NCBI GenBank assembly: GCA_905199445.1 | Contig: CAJKGK010000004.1 | Coordinates: 62,001 to 126,000 of the forward strand | Direction: 5' to 3' | Length of the DNA: 64,000 bases | From: an uncultured Lachnospiraceae bacterium | Lineage (GTDB): Bacteria; Bacillota; Clostridia; Lachnospirales; Lachnospiraceae | Part shown: positions 46,601 through 56,195 of the stretch, piece after piece | Position numbering within the stretch: position 1 is the first letter of the stretch | Layout of the letters: each line of letters opens with the position of its first letter | Translations under genes and position numbers: made by a program | Notes under the pieces: model-generated | The model's input: the letters and a program-made list of their open reading frames with translations, nothing else | Told to the model about the DNA's origin: nothing | The model's database searches: none

Positions 46601-48004
46601 TCAGGCCATCTGGCCGCCATTATTCGTCACCGTTGGGCTTAAAGTCACTGTCAGTGTTTTTTCTTCATACCCGTCTGCTCCCGGAACCTGAAGTGTCACC
46701 TCCACCGTTTCTCCGGCACGGTAATACTGAAGCAGTTTTTTCAGCTGTTGTGTTGAGGTAATCTGCGTGCCGTCAAAAGAGGTGAGAATACTTCCGGATT
46801 CAATCCCGGCATTGGAAGCAGCCATATCCGATGTTACATCAGAAATAAAAACACCCTGAGGCATCCCATACATCGCGGCAATCGCCTCTGTGACACTTTC
46901 TCCGGAAATACCCAGATATCCCTGCTCTGTGGCATCCACCTGTGTCCGTGTTGTCTGATTCATCAGATTCTCGATAATATCGCTGACCTGAGATATGGGA
47001 ATCGCATAGCCCATGCCTTCCACATCGGTAGATGCCAGTTTTGCAGAATTAATTCCAATAAGCTCCCCTTTCATGTTCAGCAGTGCGCCGCCGCTGTTTC
47101 CTGGATTAATTGCCGCATCCGTCTGAATGTAAGCTGTTCCAGAAGATTCCTGCCAATCTGCAGATGATGTGCCAATGACACGATTCGTTGCACTTACAAT
47201 ACCGGTTGTAACCGACTGTCCATAACCCAGAGCATTACCGATGGCCACAACCTGCTCACCTACGGCCAGATCATCTGAATTTCCCACCACTGCTACTGCG
47301 ATGGCTGATAAGGTATCCTGAGAAATATTTTCCACGGGCACCGCAATCACAGCCAGGTCGGAATTTTCATCCCTTCCCTTAACGGCAGCCTCATATACCG
47401 AGTTATCTGCAAAGCCAACGGAAAGCGTATCTGCCTCCGCAACAACATGATTGTTGGTCAATATTAACAGCTCTGTATCCGTCTGACCGATAATCACTCC
47501 GGAGCCGTAACTCACCGATTCCTCCGGCTGAATCTGATTAAAAATATAGCCATTATAATACCCCTGTACTTCTTCCACCGTTTTTCCTGTAATCGATACA
47601 ATGGAAGGCATCGCAGCCTGAGCAATATCCGAAACATCCAGACCGCTTTTGCCATCCTGCGCCTCTGAGTCTGCAGAAGAATCCGCAGATGTCCTGACCA
47701 GATTAGCCGTCGGCTTTTCCTGTTCCTCCGACTGCTGTGCAGTCTCATATCCAGTCAAGTAATGAACACCCTGAAAACTTCCGGCTGCCAGCGCTCCGAA
47801 CATAACCGCACTCATGGCCAGCATTCCCATACGCTTTACATACTTTCCCGCTCTGTTTTTTTCTCGCTTATTTCTTTTTCCCTGATTTCTGCCATTGGCT
47901 CCAAAAGTTTGATGCTGTCTGCTGCGGACCTCTCTATATGGAACATCAATGACTGTTTTTCCATTGTGGTTTTCATTTTCTACATTGTATCTTTCATGAC
48001 TCAT
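46601..48004 (-). CDS. htrA: HtrA/DegP-type serine protease with PDZ domain
   Basis: A 467-residue membrane-anchored protease. The N-terminal about 55 residues are basic and cytoplasmic, followed by one membrane segment (MGMLAMSAVMFGALAAGSF). The S1C protease domain shows the triad His in LTNNHVVAEAD, Asp in ENSDLAVIAVP and Ser in NPGNSGGALLNMKGE. One PDZ domain follows (LGISGESVTEAIAAMYGMPQ, GSILTSFDGTQITS). It degrades or refolds misfolded extracytoplasmic proteins. AAAGGAGG lies before the ATG. It stands alone between two terminators, with about 110 bp of upstream region. Confidence 0.95.
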   Translation of the reverse strand: MSHERYNVENENHNGKTVIDVPYREVRSRQHQTFGANGRNQGKRNKREKNRAGKYVKRMGMLAMSAVMFGALAAGSFQGVHYLTGYETAQQSEEQEKPTANLVRTSADSSADSEAQDGKSGLDVSDIAQAAMPSIVSITGKTVEEVQGYYNGYIFNQIQPEESVSYGSGVIIGQTDTELLILTNNHVVAEADTLSVGFADNSVYEAAVKGRDENSDLAVIAVPVENISQDTLSAIAVAVVGNSDDLAVGEQVVAIGNALGYGQSVTTGIVSATNRVIGTSSADWQESSGTAYIQTDAAINPGNSGGALLNMKGELIGINSAKLASTDVEGMGYAIPISQVSDIIENLMNQTTRTQVDATEQGYLGISGESVTEAIAAMYGMPQGVFISDVTSDMAASNAGIESGSILTSFDGTQITSTQQLKKLLQYYRAGETVEVTLQVPGADGYEEKTLTVTLSPTVTNNGGQMA

Positions 48005-48115
48005 AAAAATTCCTCCTTTATATTAAACACGATGCGCTTTTTGCTGTTTCTGTGTTTATTATAAAGAAGGAATGTGAACGTTTTGTTTTAAATGTTTGCC
48101 CAAATTGCGTTTAAT

Positions 48116-48865
48116 CTATGAAAAAACTGTGTCCCGCAAAATCCTTGCCAGGAACTGTCTTGTCCGCTCCTTTTCCGGGGCTGTAAAGATCTGATCCGGC
48201 GTTCCCGATTCAAGGATAATCCCCTCATCCAGGAACAGCACCTGGTCCGCAATTTCCCGTACAAAATTCATTTCATGGGAAACAATCATCATTGTATGTC
48301 CATCGGCCTTTGCCCTGCGAATGACATCTAAAACCTCTCCCATCATTTCCGGGTCCAGCGCACTGGTTGGTTCGTCAAATAAAATGACATCTGGATGCAG
48401 CGCCATAGCCCTTGCGATGCCAACCCGCTGTTTCTGACCGCCGGAAAGCTGTCTGGGATAATGATAACACCGATCTGCCAGTCCGACCTGCTCCAGTTTT
48501 TCAAGAGCAATGGCTCTCGCCTCATCCTTGCTTTTTTTCTGAACCATTCGCAGGCCCTCCATCACATTTTCCAGGGCTGTTTTATAACGAAACAGATTAA
48601 ACTGCTGAAAAACCATGGCACTGTGACGGCGCAGCCAAAAAATATCCTCTTTTTTGGCCGATCCGGCGTCAATCGTCCGATCCTTAAACGTAATCGTTCC
48701 TGAATCAGGCATTTCCAAAAAATTCAGGCATCGCAGCAAGGTTGACTTTCCGCCGCCGGACGGCCCGATCACCGCGAGCACCTGACCCTGCTCCAGTTCA
48801 AAACTGACATCCTTAAGTACCTGAATATGATTAAAGCTTTTCTGTAAGTGACTGACTTGAATCAT
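48116..48865 (-). CDS. Amino-acid ABC transporter ATPase (GlnQ/HisP-like)
   Basis: A 249-residue polar-amino-acid-type ATPase with Walker A GPSGGGKST, Q-loop QQFNLFRYKTALENV, signature LSGGQKQR and Walker B VILFDEPTSALDPE. It overlaps the SBP-permease fusion gene by 35 nt in another frame, and GGAGGTG lies before its ATG, so the two products are made together. The family imports polar amino acids or cystine. Confidence 0.94.
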   Translation of the reverse strand: MIQVSHLQKSFNHIQVLKDVSFELEQGQVLAVIGPSGGGKSTLLRCLNFLEMPDSGTITFKDRTIDAGSAKKEDIFWLRRHSAMVFQQFNLFRYKTALENVMEGLRMVQKKSKDEARAIALEKLEQVGLADRCYHYPRQLSGGQKQRVGIARAMALHPDVILFDEPTSALDPEMMGEVLDVIRRAKADGHTMMIVSHEMNFVREIADQVLFLDEGIILESGTPDQIFTAPEKERTRQFLARILRDTVFS

Positions 48866-50462
48866 TCATCCCCACCTCCTGTTCATCCGCCTTCAATTTC
48901 TTCTCCAGCCGCCTTAAAGCAAAAGAAATAATAATGGTCAGGCCCCAATAAATAAGGGCAACTGACAAATAATTTTCAAAATAACGGTAATCTCTGGCTG
49001 CCATAACCTTAGCCGCTGCCGTAATATCAATAACTGCACACGTAAACGCCAGAGATGTCCCCTTAATCAGTCCCACAAGAGAATTACCCAGGGCTGGAAG
49101 GGCAATCACCAGCGCTTCCGGAAGGGTAATCCGATAAAAAGTCTGCCAGGGCGTCATTCCCATGGACAGGGCAGCCTCCTGTTCCCCCCGGTCCACGGCT
49201 TCAAGACCTGCCCTTATACTCTCGGAACTGTAAGCCGCCTCATTGAGCGCAAATGTAATAATCACAAATAAAATCGAGGGAATACTGCTTGTTGTAAAAC
49301 TGGTCCCCTGATAATGATTAATATATTTAAGCAGCAACGGAATGCCGTAAAATGTAAGATACAGCTGTACCAATACCGGTGTTCCCCTCATAAAAGACAC
49401 ATAAAGAGAGAAAAACTGATGAAGCACCGGTATTTTTTTATGCTTAATCATAGCGATCACAAAGCCTAAAATAAAGCTGCCTGCCGCCGCAGTTAAAGTA
49501 ATCATCAACGTTGTCGGCAAATATTTTAAAAGCTGAGGAATCTGTGTAAAAACAAGTTTAAAATCAAACAGACTGGTTATATCCTCCATCTGGGCTTCAT
49601 CTTCCGTAAATGGTGTGATATTGTCCACATAATCCCGCCCCAGAAATTCTATGGAAATATCTGAAAGTGTGCCATTATGGATTAATTCCAAAAGCGCCTG
49701 GTCAAAATCATCCCGGATCTGCTTTCCCTTTTCAGTCTGAGGAAAAATAAAATAACCTTCAGGATTCATAATCTGAACCGTATCTTCGTGCGGAAGCTGA
49801 ATCACCTGAAGATCCATGTTATATTCATCGATCAGAGCATTCATAACGATTTCTTCATTAAGCATAAAGTCCACAGTGCCGTCCAGAATCTCCTGGTAAG
49901 TTTTTAAACTGTCCTGTTCTGAGTAAAAAAAATCAATCGGTGCATCCGGATGTTCCTCATTATACTTTTCCAGAAAACTTTGTATAAATGTTCCCACCGG
50001 ATTCACCGGTGTTCGCTTACCGGCCAGATCAGCCAGGGTATGAATATCATCTCTGCCCTGTTTAACGGCCACAACCGCATTATTATAAAGATAATACTGA
50101 TTTCCAAATAAATACTTTTGCTGCCGCTCCTCATTTTTGGAAATATTATTGGCCCCCACCTGGTACCGCCCGGAATCAATTCCGGCAAAAATGCTCTGAA
50201 ACTCTGTGACCTCAAACTCAATCTCATACTGGGGCAAAAGCGCATCAATGGCTTTGATCACCGCAATATCATATCCGGTCAGCTGATTATTTTCATCGTA
50301 ATACGTATACGGCCGGGTACTGCCGTCGGTTCCCACAAGAAGCTTCTCCACCGGCATTTCCTGATCTGCTGCATAGGATGTTTCCCATAAATTCGGGGAG
50401 CCCGCCACCAGAAGCACAAGGGACAGCACCATAAACATCCCCCATCTTACTTTTCTTTTCAT
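48831..50462 (-). CDS. Amino-acid ABC importer with fused substrate-binding and permease domains
   Basis: A 543-residue fusion. A signal sequence (about 1-31) leads into a family-3 binding domain (about 35-265, STRPYTYYDENNQLTGYDIA). Then comes a HisMQ-type permease (about 285-530) with several membrane segments and the EAA loop GMTPWQTFYRITLPEALVIA. Such SBP-permease fusions are known in Gram-positive bacteria (GlnP of Lactococcus); they keep the binding protein tethered. TAAGGAGG precedes the ATG. Ligand class is amino acid; the exact one cannot be read. Confidence 0.93.
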   Translation of the reverse strand: MKRKVRWGMFMVLSLVLLVAGSPNLWETSYAADQEMPVEKLLVGTDGSTRPYTYYDENNQLTGYDIAVIKAIDALLPQYEIEFEVTEFQSIFAGIDSGRYQVGANNISKNEERQQKYLFGNQYYLYNNAVVAVKQGRDDIHTLADLAGKRTPVNPVGTFIQSFLEKYNEEHPDAPIDFFYSEQDSLKTYQEILDGTVDFMLNEEIVMNALIDEYNMDLQVIQLPHEDTVQIMNPEGYFIFPQTEKGKQIRDDFDQALLELIHNGTLSDISIEFLGRDYVDNITPFTEDEAQMEDITSLFDFKLVFTQIPQLLKYLPTTLMITLTAAAGSFILGFVIAMIKHKKIPVLHQFFSLYVSFMRGTPVLVQLYLTFYGIPLLLKYINHYQGTSFTTSSIPSILFVIITFALNEAAYSSESIRAGLEAVDRGEQEAALSMGMTPWQTFYRITLPEALVIALPALGNSLVGLIKGTSLAFTCAVIDITAAAKVMAARDYRYFENYLSVALIYWGLTIIISFALRRLEKKLKADEQEVGMNDSSQSLTEKL

Positions 50463-50559
50463 TTGTACCTCCTTATTATACAGCCGACTCCACCACAGGA
50501 AACCGACTTTTTCTATATCATATCCTGTCTGTGCCAGTCTGTAAAGAAGGTACTTAAAA

Positions 50560-50595
50560 GAGCCATAGTTACTTTCAAGTATCTAACCATGGCTC
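50560..50595 (-). terminator. Terminator of the ThuA-containing operon
   Basis: Minus strand: a 12-bp stem GAGCCATGGTTA / TAACTATGGCTC (one G-U pair) with a 12-nt loop, followed by TTTTAAG. It follows the ThuA-like gene. Confidence 0.8.
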
Positions 50596-50652
50596 ATAGG
50601 AACTGTCCTTTTCCCTGTATTCTATTTTTCAGCCAAAGTTCCCGGACTCCGG

Positions 50653-51303
50653 TTAAATCCGTCCAATACTCCACAGGATTCCATTGCGTACAATACGCCG
50701 GAAACGGTCATCCCCGTAAGAAAGCCCATCATGTCCGGAAGCCCAGCAAAAAACTCTGCTGTTTTTGTACGTCCGCGTCCATGCCAGATTCTTTATACTC
50801 CGGGCATTATCTGTTGTCATAAGCACTGTATTTCCTTCCGATTCCGGCTCACCGATAATGTAGGTCTCATCAATGAGAGAAAAATCGGACATATCCTTTG
50901 TAATGGGATGGGTTTGATCTGTAATGTACGCCCGCACCGTTTCCCTTTGATGATACTGGAAAACACCGTCCTCACACCGCACTTTTACCCCGGAGACCTG
51001 AGTCCATAAATCCCATTTAGGAAAAGAAAGAAGGGCATGATGCAGCAGTATGATTCCCTGGCTTTTTTCCCCAAGATGTTCTGTCAAATATGTATATGCC
51101 GCACTTCCTGCCTCCGGCAGGGGCAGGTTCATGTTATAAAATAAAAGTACATCATATTTGTCCTGGTTTTCCACATCCTGAACAAACAGGTCAAAAGGCT
51201 GTACATAGCACACACAGCCCTCCAGCGACGAAAGCATTTCCTGAAATGCCATAATATCATAGGGATGATTTTCCACAATAACCCCAACTTTTATTACACC
51301 CAC
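50653..51303 (-). CDS. ThuA-like domain protein
   Basis: A 216-residue protein of the ThuA family (trehalose-utilisation-type glutamine-amidotransferase-like fold): KYDVLLFYNMNLPLP, GIILLHHALLSFPKWDLWTQ and FCWASGHDGLSYGDDRFRRI match the family pattern. ThuA proteins accompany sugar catabolism, for example in oxidation of disaccharides to 3-keto forms; a direct enzyme role is not clear. The start is a GTG at 51303 with AAGGAGG 8 nt upstream. It is the last gene of the importer operon. Confidence 0.85.
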   Translation of the reverse strand: MGVIKVGVIVENHPYDIMAFQEMLSSLEGCVCYVQPFDLFVQDVENQDKYDVLLFYNMNLPLPEAGSAAYTYLTEHLGEKSQGIILLHHALLSFPKWDLWTQVSGVKVRCEDGVFQYHQRETVRAYITDQTHPITKDMSDFSLIDETYIIGEPESEGNTVLMTTDNARSIKNLAWTRTYKNSRVFCWASGHDGLSYGDDRFRRIVRNGILWSIGRI

Positions 51304-51408
51304 ACCGATTACCTCCTTGACATCGGCCGGGGTATTGGATCACCCCGGCCGTTCTTTAAACTTTGATGTCTGACAGCACTTCTCTATAGGTCAAATAGCG
51401 CTTACAGA

Positions 51409-52230
51409 TCATCGATAAACCTCATCTCGAATTCCCTGGACAAATTTTAAGGTTTTCTCAGTTTCATAAACATAGTCAATGTCCTTGGCACCATTGGTTG
51501 GAATCCACGGGCAGGCAACGGATACGCCCTTTGTATAGTTGATCTCCTTTAAAATGCCAAACAGATGCTTTAAGGTTTCATACCGCTGACCTACATTTGG
51601 CTGAGCGCCGCCGTCCCCCTGAATATGTACGTTAATGCAGTATTCCGGATATTTAAGAATATCCTCAAGGGGCTGTCCCAGCTCCAGGAAGTAATTCAGA
51701 TCCGCCATAACCTTTACACTGCGGCGTCCCGTCATTTTTGCAAACTCGACACCTTCCAGGTATCTCGGGAACAGCGTGTCACTTTCAGCCTGAGGCTCAA
51801 GCGCAATTTCCATGCCATACTTTTCCGCCTGGTCAGCCATCATATTAATGGTACTGATAGCCTGATCAATAGCTTTTGTCCGGTCAAAGCCATCCTGGCA
51901 GCGGAAGTGTCCGCCCCAGCAGCCGACGTACTTAATGCCCAACGCGCTCATCCGCTTAAATTCCCGCTCTAAAGAGAACTGGATCAGCTCTTTATCATAA
52001 TTTTCTCCGCTGCCGCCAATATAAGTCAGGCCAGGCCCCAGCAGATGACTGGATGTCATACAGGGACGTCCGTCTTTTTTATAAAGCGCCTTCTGGGCTT
52101 CCCACTCCCGGTCATTTAAAATGGGACTGCAGTGAATCGATGCCGGCACTTCAAAATATTCCCAGTCCTTTCCCACACAGTCTAATGGAACCACATCCAC
52201 AACAATACCAAACTTAAATCTTTCACTCAT
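51409..52230 (-). CDS. Sugar phosphate isomerase/epimerase family protein (TIM barrel)
   Basis: A 273-residue xylose-isomerase-like TIM barrel: YVGCWGGHFRCQDGFDR, MEIALEPQAESD with the metal-ligand Glu, and YCINVHIQGDGGAQPNVGQR with a metal-binding His. Such proteins include inosose dehydratases, ketose epimerases and sugar isomerases. The ATG at 52230 has GAGGAGG 9 nt upstream. With ThuA and an ABC importer in the same operon it probably acts on the imported sugar or a derivative. Confidence 0.85.
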   Translation of the reverse strand: MSERFKFGIVVDVVPLDCVGKDWEYFEVPASIHCSPILNDREWEAQKALYKKDGRPCMTSSHLLGPGLTYIGGSGENYDKELIQFSLEREFKRMSALGIKYVGCWGGHFRCQDGFDRTKAIDQAISTINMMADQAEKYGMEIALEPQAESDTLFPRYLEGVEFAKMTGRRSVKVMADLNYFLELGQPLEDILKYPEYCINVHIQGDGGAQPNVGQRYETLKHLFGILKEINYTKGVSVACPWIPTNGAKDIDYVYETEKTLKFVQGIRDEVYR

Positions 52231-52255
52231 GTTTATAAACCTCCTCAAATTTTAT

Positions 52256-53899
52256 TTATTTTTCATAGCGGACAGGATTTTCCGCCATAAATTGCGCAAA
52301 TTCTTCTGCGATATCTGCCGTTGCAGGCGCATAGGTGTTGTCAATATAATCCTGAAGATCTGCCTTCTCCACCTCACCGGTTACATAACGCACCTCCAGG
52401 TTATTAAGATTTTGTATGACATCCGGAAAATCTACGGAAATATTATCCAGCATCTTTGTAAACGGCATATAACATTTCTGAGTTTTTGCATCCGCTGCAG
52501 ACGCCTCAGTTCGCCATTTTTCCTGAAGCTCTGGTGTAGAACCACCCATGAGCGCCTCCTGATTTTCATAAGCATTGGCAAAGGACATCATATTTCCGGT
52601 AACCTTTGACACTGCCGATGCCTATTCTTGTGTACGCTCCACCGTTCTGGTCTCAATATCATAACTGTTATAGTGTTCTCCTGCCAGCCCAAGCTGCATC
52701 GTTACAAAGCCTTCTTCCGAATTTCCCCAGTCTAACAGACGGAGCACATCATCAATATGTTCAGACTCTGCATTAACGAAAAACGCCATCCAGTTTGACA
52801 GAGGCATCGCATATACCGGGTCATCTCCCGCCTCAAGAACTAACGGCGCACAGTATACCACATCGTCCGGATTCATCCCGTATTTTTCAATGATCTCAGT
52901 CACATAATTTTTTCCTGAGGCGCCCACAATACCAACCCGCTGCTGGGCAAATTTCTCCACATGTTCCGAACTTTTATGAGTGATAAATTCCCGGTCAATA
53001 ATCCCTTCTGCATACATATCCCGAAGCAGAGTCACATAGTCATAATACTGAGATTTTAAAGGTCTTAACTTAAAGGACCCATCGGCATCAGGCAGCCCGT
53101 GATGCCATGAGGAAATGCTGTAGGCTGTGGATAAAAAGTCATTGTTTAAATGCCAGATACCAGAATCCATGCTGCTCTGGTCTGCACCAAAGCTTACCCC
53201 GTAGGTATCATCCAGACCGTTGCCATCAGGATCCTGCGTCGTAAATGCCCGGCAGACTTCTATAAACTCATCGACAGTTTCAGGCACTTCAAGTCCCAGG
53301 GCATCCAGCCATTTTTTATTAATCACAAACCCGGCCTTATCATAGGAATTTGGCCGCGGGATTCCAAAGATCCGGTCATCACCCAAAAACTTTGTATCCC
53401 CATACTGTTCCTGTGAAATATTGGCCATAAGGTTCGGATAATCTCCAATCAGATCTGTCAGATCCGCCAAAAGTCCCTGCTCCGCCCATTGTGTGGCAAA
53501 ACTGTCTGCCCCATAGATAAAGAAATCCGGCATATCACCTGTACTGACTAAAAGCTTGACCCGATCGCTGTAACCGTTGACTGTAGGTGCTTCCACAATC
53601 AGACGAATCCCTAACTCCTCTTCAATCCTGGCAATGACAGGATTATTTTCCAGGAAAATTTCAGGGTTCAGCTGAAGAACCGCATGAAGTTCCACGATTT
53701 CATCACTGTCAGCGCTGCTTCCCGATGACGGATTACCGTCGGCAGCACTGCTGCTTCCTGATGATGGATCGCTGCCGCCCAAAGCAGATTCCCCGCCAGT
53801 CTGACCGTCACCGGATGATCCGCCCTGGCATCCGGCAAAGGACAAGATAACCATTGTTCCTGCAAGTAAACTCCCCATAATCTGTTTCTTTTTTAACAT
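52256..53899 (-). pseudogene. Carbohydrate solute-binding lipoprotein with an in-frame amber stop
   Basis: The 548-codon frame encodes a family-1 SBP: signal peptide with lipobox FAGC at about residues 20-23, a Ser/Gly-rich linker, and a binding fold (GDMPDFFIYGADSFATQWAE, FGIPRPNSYDKAGFVINKKW). A TAG at 52624-52622 ends it after 425 residues (RTVERTQE), yet the same frame continues with AVSKVTGNMMSFANAYENQE to a C-terminus typical of the family (IAEEFAQFMAENPV). No frameshift is involved. Either the gene is freshly broken, the stop is read through, or the base is an assembly error. Full length would be normal for this SBP group. GGGAGG precedes the ATG. Confidence 0.85.
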
Positions 53900-53998
53900 A
53901 AAATACGCCTCCCGTTTTGATTTTCATGTTTTCGTGACAAAACTTCTTCACTGCACCTGATCTGGCACAGTTGTTTTTTAATCATTCTTTTACCGAAC

Positions 53999-54880
53999 CT
54001 AATGACACCCTTTCACAAAGTACCGCTGCATAAACGGATACACGATTAAAATTGGGAGCACAGTAATAATAATGGCCGCCATTTTTAATGTAAATGTATG
54101 CGAACGATTGGCAGAGGTAAGCATCTCTGTTACCGGCGATACAGAAGATGTATCTTCCACCACCAGCTCCCGAAGCACCAGGGTCAGCGGCCACAGCTTC
54201 CGATCAGAAACATACATCATGGCCGAAAAATAGTTATTCCAATACCCTACAGAACAAAACACAACCATGGTGGCAATCGCCGGCTTGAGCATAGGAACCA
54301 CCACAAACAGCAGTGTTTTCAGGTCATTCGCCCCGTCCATCCGGGCAGCTTCCTCCAATGCCTCCGGCACAGAGGTAACAATAAAATTTTTCATCAGGAT
54401 CAAATTAAACCCGCTGATACATCCCGGAAGAATAAGCGCCCATATTGTATTGTACAGGCCGATATTTCTTACAAGGAGATAATTGGCAATGGTGCCGCCG
54501 TTAAAAAACATTGTAAACAATACCATACCCATAAATACCCGATGGCCCTTGAGCCGTTTCTTGGATAAAGGATACGCAGTAATCACAAGGAGCAATACAC
54601 TGAGTATTGTTCCCACAACAGTGATACATATGGTCACAAGATACCCGGACTGGATCAGATCATAATCTAAAAGCTGTTTATATGCAGTCAGATCAAATTT
54701 CGATGGAATGATCTTCATGGGATTTTCTAAATACTCTGAGTATGGCATAAAAGATACAAAAAACACGTAGATAAACGGTGCCACACAACACAGCGCAAAG
54801 GCTCCTACAACAATAATGGAAATAATCTCCGTCATGTAAATTTTCTTTTTCTTCTTTTTCTTTGGCTCCCCCTGATTCAA
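53999..54880 (-). CDS. Carbohydrate ABC permease (LplC/YtcP-like)
   Basis: A 293-residue MalG-type permease with EAA loop ALEEAARMDGANDLKTLLFV and the terminal FVKGCH. The start is taken as the TTG at 54880 because AAGGAGGG lies just upstream; the frame is open further but lacks a start signal. A run of seven lysines (PKKKKKKKIYMTEI) precedes the first membrane segment. It is the partner of the permease encoded 34 bp upstream and lies before the interrupted SBP gene. Confidence 0.9.
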   Translation of the reverse strand: MNQGEPKKKKKKKIYMTEIISIIVVGAFALCCVAPFIYVFFVSFMPYSEYLENPMKIIPSKFDLTAYKQLLDYDLIQSGYLVTICITVVGTILSVLLLVITAYPLSKKRLKGHRVFMGMVLFTMFFNGGTIANYLLVRNIGLYNTIWALILPGCISGFNLILMKNFIVTSVPEALEEAARMDGANDLKTLLFVVVPMLKPAIATMVVFCSVGYWNNYFSAMMYVSDRKLWPLTLVLRELVVEDTSSVSPVTEMLTSANRSHTFTLKMAAIIITVLPILIVYPFMQRYFVKGCH

Positions 54881-54914
54881 AAAGCCCCCTCCTTTCCAGT
54901 CTGTTCTCCGGCAG

Positions 54915-55856
54915 TTAAAACAATCCTTCTTCTCCCATAAGCTTTGCGCATTTGTTGCCAATAGCCAAAAGAACAAATCCCACCACAGAACTGAATAAGC
55001 TTACCGATGTAGCAAAGGAATACCTGCCGTTGACCAGGCCCATTTTAAATGTATACGTTTCAAACACTTCCGACACAGCCAGATTCCTGCCATTTTGCAG
55101 CACATAGATCTGTTCAAAGCCATTGTTTAAAATATTTCCAATGGAGATCAGGAGCAGAATCACAATCGTAGGCCTGATGCAAGGGAGTGTCACATACCAA
55201 ATCCGCTGGAAATTTCCGGCCCCATCGATCTTTGCAGCTTCATAAAGCTCAGGATTTACCGCTGTAATCGCTGCCAGATAAATAATCGTATCCCATCCGG
55301 CCTGCTTCCATATATAGGAGATAACCGCAATGGCACGGAAATATTTATCACTTCCCAGGAAAAAAACAGGTTCCCCGCCCATAGACTTGATTACATCATT
55401 CACAATTCCCCAGGAAGGCGATAAAAGATTTACAAGAATTCCCCCAATAACAACCCAGGAAATAAAGTACGGCAGATAAATCAGTGTCTGTGTCACCTTT
55501 TTAAACTTTCTGAACCGGATCTCATTAATCATTAAAGCCAGAATAATAGGAATCGGAAAGCAAAATACCAGCTTCAGCAGACTGAGGATCAATGAATTTG
55601 CCAATACACGGTAAAAATCCTCAAGGCCAAACAGATATTTAAAATTTTCCAGACCATTCCACGGGCTTCCAAATATGCCTTCAGAAAACTTAAAGTCTTT
55701 AAAAGCAATGGTCAGCCCATACATGGGCGCATAATTAAAAATGATAAAATACAATATTCCCGGAATCAGCAGCAGATATAAATACTTATTCCTCCACAGA
55801 TACTTTCTCAGGCTCCCCTGATCATGCGTATGCTGTTTACACCCCAACCGTTTCAT
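54915..55856 (-). CDS. Carbohydrate ABC permease (LplB-like)
   Basis: A 313-residue MalF-type permease: YLLLIPGILYFIIFNYAPMY, GLTIAFKDFKFSEGIFGSPW and the EAA loop LYEAAKIDGAGNFQRIWYVT. It is the first gene of the operon permease-permease-SBP-isomerase-ThuA. GAGAGGAGG precedes the ATG. No ATPase gene is in the locus. Confidence 0.93.
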   Translation of the reverse strand: MKRLGCKQHTHDQGSLRKYLWRNKYLYLLLIPGILYFIIFNYAPMYGLTIAFKDFKFSEGIFGSPWNGLENFKYLFGLEDFYRVLANSLILSLLKLVFCFPIPIILALMINEIRFRKFKKVTQTLIYLPYFISWVVIGGILVNLLSPSWGIVNDVIKSMGGEPVFFLGSDKYFRAIAVISYIWKQAGWDTIIYLAAITAVNPELYEAAKIDGAGNFQRIWYVTLPCIRPTIVILLLISIGNILNNGFEQIYVLQNGRNLAVSEVFETYTFKMGLVNGRYSFATSVSLFSSVVGFVLLAIGNKCAKLMGEEGLF

Positions 55857-55886
55857 CGTTTGCCTCCTCTCTCATTTGTTGAACTT

Positions 55887-55915
55887 ATTATAGCGCTTTA
55901 CATTTTTGGATAAAA
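55887..55915 (-). promoter_or_regulatory. Promoter of the importer operon with a CcpA-site-like overlap
   Basis: Minus strand: TATAAT (55892-55887) with a poor -35 (TTTTAT) at 17 nt. The bases just upstream, plus-strand TAGCGCTTTACA at 55891-55902, resemble half of a catabolite-repression (cre) site. A weak -35 fits control by the neighbouring regulator. Confidence 0.4.
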
Positions 55916-56076
55916 TAAACAGAACAATTTAGTTTTTCATCATTCTTTTATGCATTTTTATATTATTTGTTTTTTATAATTGATTTTTTAAGTTGAAAAC
56001 ACTATAGATTTTAATCGAATATCCAGACAGAAACAGATTTTTTAATTATATGCAGTTTATCCACACTTAGACGTAA

Positions 56077-56121
56077 ATATGAAACCGGCTGCAAGCAAAA
56101 TGCTTACAACCGGTTTCATAT
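56077..56121 (-). terminator. Hairpin after the third sensor kinase gene
   Basis: A 12-bp stem ATATGAAACCGG (56077-56088) / CCGGTTTCATAT (56110-56121) with an inner GCAAGCA / TGCTTAC pairing. The U-run after it is short (ATTTACG), so it is a probable rather than certain terminator. Confidence 0.6.
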
Positions 56122-56195
56122 TTCAATTATAAAAATCTATACAAGAGGCAGGTCCGTTAAAAATTAATCATCATCCAGCCAAACAATTTCCGAAA

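Larger units (their letters stand above)
55857..56195. other. Intergenic region upstream of the second carbohydrate importer
   Basis: A 339-bp gap with no gene. It contains the importer promoter at 55887-55915, a hairpin at 56077-56121 behind the sensor kinase, and AT-rich sequence between them. Confidence 0.6.

Noticed and set aside
52256..52612. A separate small protein after the TAG in the SBP gene
   Set aside because: It is in frame with the SBP and continues its C-terminal similarity; no ribosome binding site at the GTG.
52622..52624. Pyrrolysine at the TAG of the SBP
   Set aside because: No pyl genes in the window and SBPs of this type do not use it; other genes here use TAG as a normal stop (for example the PucR-type gene).
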